DNA from: Halopseudomonas oceani
GTDB taxonomy: Bacteria > Pseudomonadota > Gammaproteobacteria > Pseudomonadales > Pseudomonadaceae
Length of the DNA stretch: 64,000 nucleotides
Assembly (NCBI RefSeq): GCF_002903165.1
Contig: NZ_PPSK01000018.1
Coordinates: forward strand, 25,085-89,084
Direction: 5' to 3'
The position numbers and the translations under genes were made by a program. Within the stretch, counting starts at the first letter, position 1, and every line of letters begins with the position of its first letter. The notes under the pieces were generated by a model. The model was not told the DNA's origin. It did not search any database and saw only the letters and a list, made by a program, of their open reading frames with translations. This document shows, piece by piece, positions 61,924-64,000 of the stretch.

Positions 61924-62835
61924 ATGGCGATTCCGGATTTTCAAAGTGTGATGCGTCCGGTGCTGGCGACTGTGCAGGATGGCGTACCGCTGGCGTTGAA
62001 TGAGTTGCGCGAGCGCGTAGCGGATCAGTTTCAGCTGACCGAGGACGAGCGCAAAGAACGATTGCCCTCAGGCAATCAAACGGTGATCAATAACCGTGTG
62101 GGCTGGGCGCGCACCTACCTGAACAAGGCCGGCCTTTTGTGTATCCCAGCCAAGGGGATGGTGCAGATCACTGCCCGAGGGCAAGAGGCGTTGGTCAGCG
62201 GCCCGCAACGCATCACGGTGCGGTGGTTGAAGCAGTTTCCTGAGTTCGCTGACTTTCATACCTCCAAGCCGCAGGGCAGTGATGCGACCGTCGCGACAGA
62301 GCTGGACTTGATCGAGACGACGCCGGATGAGCAACTGGCAGAGGCGCATCAAGCGCTGCAGCAGTCGCTCGTTGATGAGCTGCTGGCGCAGGTGCGTGCA
62401 GCGACGCCGGGCTTCTTCGAGCAGTTGGTTGTCGATCTGATGCTGGCCATGGGGTACGGCGGGTCGCGCAAGGAAGCGGGCAAAGCAACGCAGGCCACCA
62501 ATGACGATGGTATTGACGGCATCATCAATGAAGACAAGCTCGGTCTGGACGTGATCTACCTGCAGGCCAAGCGCTGGAGTAACACGGTGCACCGCCCGGA
62601 GATCGACAAGTTCATCGGTGCATTAACCCGGCAGCGGGCGCGCAAAGGTGTGTTCATCACCACCTCGGACTTCTCCGCAGGCGCACGCGAGGCGGCCTTG
62701 GGGCTGGACATCAAAGTGGTGCTGATCGATGGCGAAGAGCTGGCCCGGTTGATGGTGGAGAACAACCTGGGGGTGAGCGTCAAGCAGGTGTACGAGGTGA
62801 AGCAACTCGATAGTGATTACTTCTTGGAAGCGTAA
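61924..62835 (+). CDS. mrr: Mrr family restriction endonuclease
   Basis: The 303-residue Mrr protein has an N-terminal winged helix (IPDFQSVMRPVLATVQDGVPLALNELRERVADQF, with GQEAL near residue 80). A C-terminal Mrr catalytic domain follows with FEQLVVDLMLAMGYGG near 160, DDGIDGIINEDKLGLDVIYLQAKRW near 190-215 carrying the Asp and the Gln-x-Lys of the nuclease core, and KGVFITTSDFSAGAREAAL. Mrr is a type IV enzyme that cuts methylated DNA. GGGAG lies before ATG 61924, 26 nt after hsdR, so it is probably in the same operon. Confidence 0.92.
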   Translation: MAIPDFQSVMRPVLATVQDGVPLALNELRERVADQFQLTEDERKERLPSGNQTVINNRVGWARTYLNKAGLLCIPAKGMVQITARGQEALVSGPQRITVRWLKQFPEFADFHTSKPQGSDATVATELDLIETTPDEQLAEAHQALQQSLVDELLAQVRAATPGFFEQLVVDLMLAMGYGGSRKEAGKATQATNDDGIDGIINEDKLGLDVIYLQAKRWSNTVHRPEIDKFIGALTRQRARKGVFITTSDFSAGAREAALGLDIKVVLIDGEELARLMVENNLGVSVKQVYEVKQLDSDYFLEA

Positions 62836-62892
62836 GTGAGCAGGTCCCGCTTGCGGCTGGCTTGACCGGGTGTGCGGGCTGCCGGATGTAGC

Positions 62893-63711
62893 TTAGGCAG
62901 TCTCACCTTCGTAGTTGGCAAGCCACTCGTCGATGGACTGCATTCGAGGATCGTGGCTTGTGGTGGGGTGCATGATCATTCTCGTGTCTTCGTTGTTACT
63001 GATTACCTTGTTTTCGTAGTGATTCCGACACGTAGTTGAATTTCGCTGAAAGCCCCGATCTACATGGCTTTGCGGGGAATCCTTATCTGGATTTCTTATC
63101 TGGGAATTATCTGGAAATTGTCCGGCAGTTATCTGGAAATTATCTGGGGAAAACGCGGAGCGCAGTTGCTCCACTGAAAGAGATAACGGACGGATAGAGC
63201 CCGACTCAAGGCGCTGGTTTCGGTTCGGTGCCTTGTCGGCAACAAACAAGATATGGCGCAGTTTGCTCATGCAGTCGTGGAATGCTGTAAGGCTTTTCGG
63301 GACTGCGAGGTCGGTCTTCCTCCAGAAGCGATAAAAGTGGCTGTGCTCTCCTACGCGGAAGCGCCCGTCGGGTAGGGCTGCTCCTGCTTTACCTAATTTG
63401 GTTGAACGCACGCGAGTAAGGTAAACGTTGAAGATGCTGTACGCACTGGAGCCTGAGAGCGCGTCGCAAAAATACAAGTGCACGCCCGGCAGCTTGGCCT
63501 TACCGTTACCGAAGTGACCGGTTTTGTACCGGCGGTATCGGTAAGCCTCGATGCCCAGGGTGGCGAGAACTTCCTCAATGATGATTGGCGCATTCTCCTT
63601 GTACCAGTCCGGCGGAACGGCTTTGCCACTGGCGGGGCGAATGACGAGCCTTCCGTGCTCGATGCTCACCTCATCGCCCCGGCGAAGTAGTTTCTCGACA
63701 GTAGTAGCCAT
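62893..63711 (-). CDS. Hypothetical island-associated protein
   Basis: The 272-residue protein has no recognised domain. Its N-terminal region reads MATTVEKLLRRGDEVSIEHGRLVIRPASG, and a middle region contains GVHLYFCDALSGSSAYSIFNVYL and GEHSHFYRFWRKTDLAVPKSL. The last third is low-complexity and contains repeats of Pro-Asp-Asn, from the 11-bp repeat below. Such proteins occur in integrative elements and prophages, usually beside an AlpA-type gene. The weak start region gives only moderate confidence in the N-terminus. Opposite strand to the defence operon. Confidence 0.6.
   Translation of the reverse strand: MATTVEKLLRRGDEVSIEHGRLVIRPASGKAVPPDWYKENAPIIIEEVLATLGIEAYRYRRYKTGHFGNGKAKLPGVHLYFCDALSGSSAYSIFNVYLTRVRSTKLGKAGAALPDGRFRVGEHSHFYRFWRKTDLAVPKSLTAFHDCMSKLRHILFVADKAPNRNQRLESGSIRPLSLSVEQLRSAFSPDNFQITAGQFPDNSQIRNPDKDSPQSHVDRGFQRNSTTCRNHYENKVISNNEDTRMIMHPTTSHDPRMQSIDEWLANYEGETA
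63083..63147. repeat. 11-bp tandem repeat array inside the hypothetical gene
   Basis: TTATCTGG occurs at 63083, 63096, 63107, 63129 and 63140, with a degenerate copy TTGTCCGG at 63118. The last five copies are 11 bp apart. In the hypothetical protein it encodes a Pro-Asp-Asn-rich stretch. The 11-bp period and AT bias suggest protein-binding iterons. Confidence 0.7.
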
Positions 63712-63753
63712 GCGCGGCCCCGTGCTGTTGTTCAGTGGGTTATCGGCTTGGGG

Positions 63754-63978
63754 TTACTCTGCGTCCCGCTCTTTGATCTTGGCTGCCAGCCAAGCATTCA
63801 GCTCGGCGATAACGTAGTAAACGGCAGCTTGGCGGCTGGCGCCGAACTTGATCGGCTTCGGGAAGGTCGGGTCTTTCTTGCGCAGCTTGTCGAGTCCTGA
63901 GCGGGTTTGGCCGATGACCTTGCGCACTTCGGTCTGGGGGATAAGAGCTTGGTCGATCTTTGAGTGAACTGGGTGCAT
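63754..63978 (-). CDS. AlpA-like phage regulatory protein
   Basis: The 74-residue protein has a MerR/excisionase-like HTH: LIPQTEVRKVIGQTRSGLDKLRKKDPTFPKPIKFG at residues 12-46, then AAVYYVIAELNAWLAAKI. These are the standard words of the AlpA/phage transcriptional regulator family, found in satellite prophages and integrative islands. GGAGG lies 7 nt before ATG 63978. It precedes the hypothetical gene on the same strand, 43 nt apart. The rest of the element, including any integrase, would lie past the right edge. Confidence 0.85.
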   Translation of the reverse strand: MHPVHSKIDQALIPQTEVRKVIGQTRSGLDKLRKKDPTFPKPIKFGASRQAAVYYVIAELNAWLAAKIKERDAE

Positions 63979-64000
63979 CTGAGCGCCTCCGTATTGGGTA

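Noticed and set aside
63083..63147. Possible CRISPR array
   Set aside because: The repeats are 8-11 bp at 11-bp spacing, with no 20-50 bp repeats or unique spacers, and no cas genes are present.
1..64000. tRNA, rRNA or insertion sequence genes
   Set aside because: No cloverleaf-like sequence, rRNA segment, transposase or terminal inverted repeats were recognised on either strand. A tRNA scan would settle this.

Overview
The window looks like a chromosome segment of a gammaproteobacterium of the Pseudomonas lineage (Pseudomonas sensu lato, possibly the marine Halopseudomonas group). The reasons are high GC with Pseudomonas-type genes: an OprC-type copper receptor preceded by a DUF2946 gene, an orphan cbb3 subunit cluster laid out like PA4129-PA4134 of P. 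aeruginosa, an MvaT/MvaU-type oligomerisation domain, and FolE2 with DUF1826. The genus is an inference, because no rRNA or tRNA gene is visible.

Layout. 1-3.9 kb: an amidoligase cut by the left edge, a 64-residue MvaT-like N-terminal domain protein coupled to a TetR regulator, and a BCCT transporter. 4-9.5 kb: a YcdC/RutR-like TetR regulator and a five-gene catabolic operon (2Fe-2S reductase, RidA, creatininase family, NMT1/THI5-like binding protein, FAD oxidoreductase) that starts at a RutR-like palindrome. 9.5-20.9 kb: housekeeping and regulatory genes (DUF294/CBS protein with exonuclease, LysR with doxX-dioxygenase-sirtuin-DksA-like, Cache protein, AraC/BASS transporter, Lrp/LysE, YghU GST). 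21-25.3 kb: a metal block, with a putative Zur box, folE2 and DUF1826, then oprC and DUF2946. 25.4-34.8 kb: a ccoG-mocR-ubiM-ccoN-ccoQ block divergent from a sulfite/nitrite reductase-DUF934-lrgA-lrgB operon. A composite repeat of about 39 bp lies in front of both ccoG and ccoN. 34.8-45.6 kb: small units (DUF465, pirin/LysR, isochorismatase-like hydrolase, trhP, beta-rich secreted protein, LysR, HPP-CBS protein, TetR/NTF2-like pair with matching operators, DUF4105, DUF3015).

45.8-49.9 kb holds a tight four-gene operon (nucleotide-sugar 4-epimerase, VTT/DedA-like membrane protein, polyprenyl-phosphate-type GT2, GT39 transferase). Together these could make, flip and transfer a lipid-linked uronic acid onto an envelope acceptor such as lipid A. 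50.2-53.2 kb holds a secreted protein translationally coupled to a LuxR-type response regulator and followed by a hybrid sensor kinase, with a run of ten G just before the first start codon.

53.5-64 kb is an accessory defence region: type I restriction-modification (hsdM, hsdS, hsdR) with a DUF262/DUF1524 GmrSD-like gene between hsdS and hsdR and an Mrr nuclease after hsdR. It is followed by an island-type hypothetical gene carrying an 11-bp tandem repeat and an AlpA-type regulator at the right edge, so a mobile element probably continues beyond the window.
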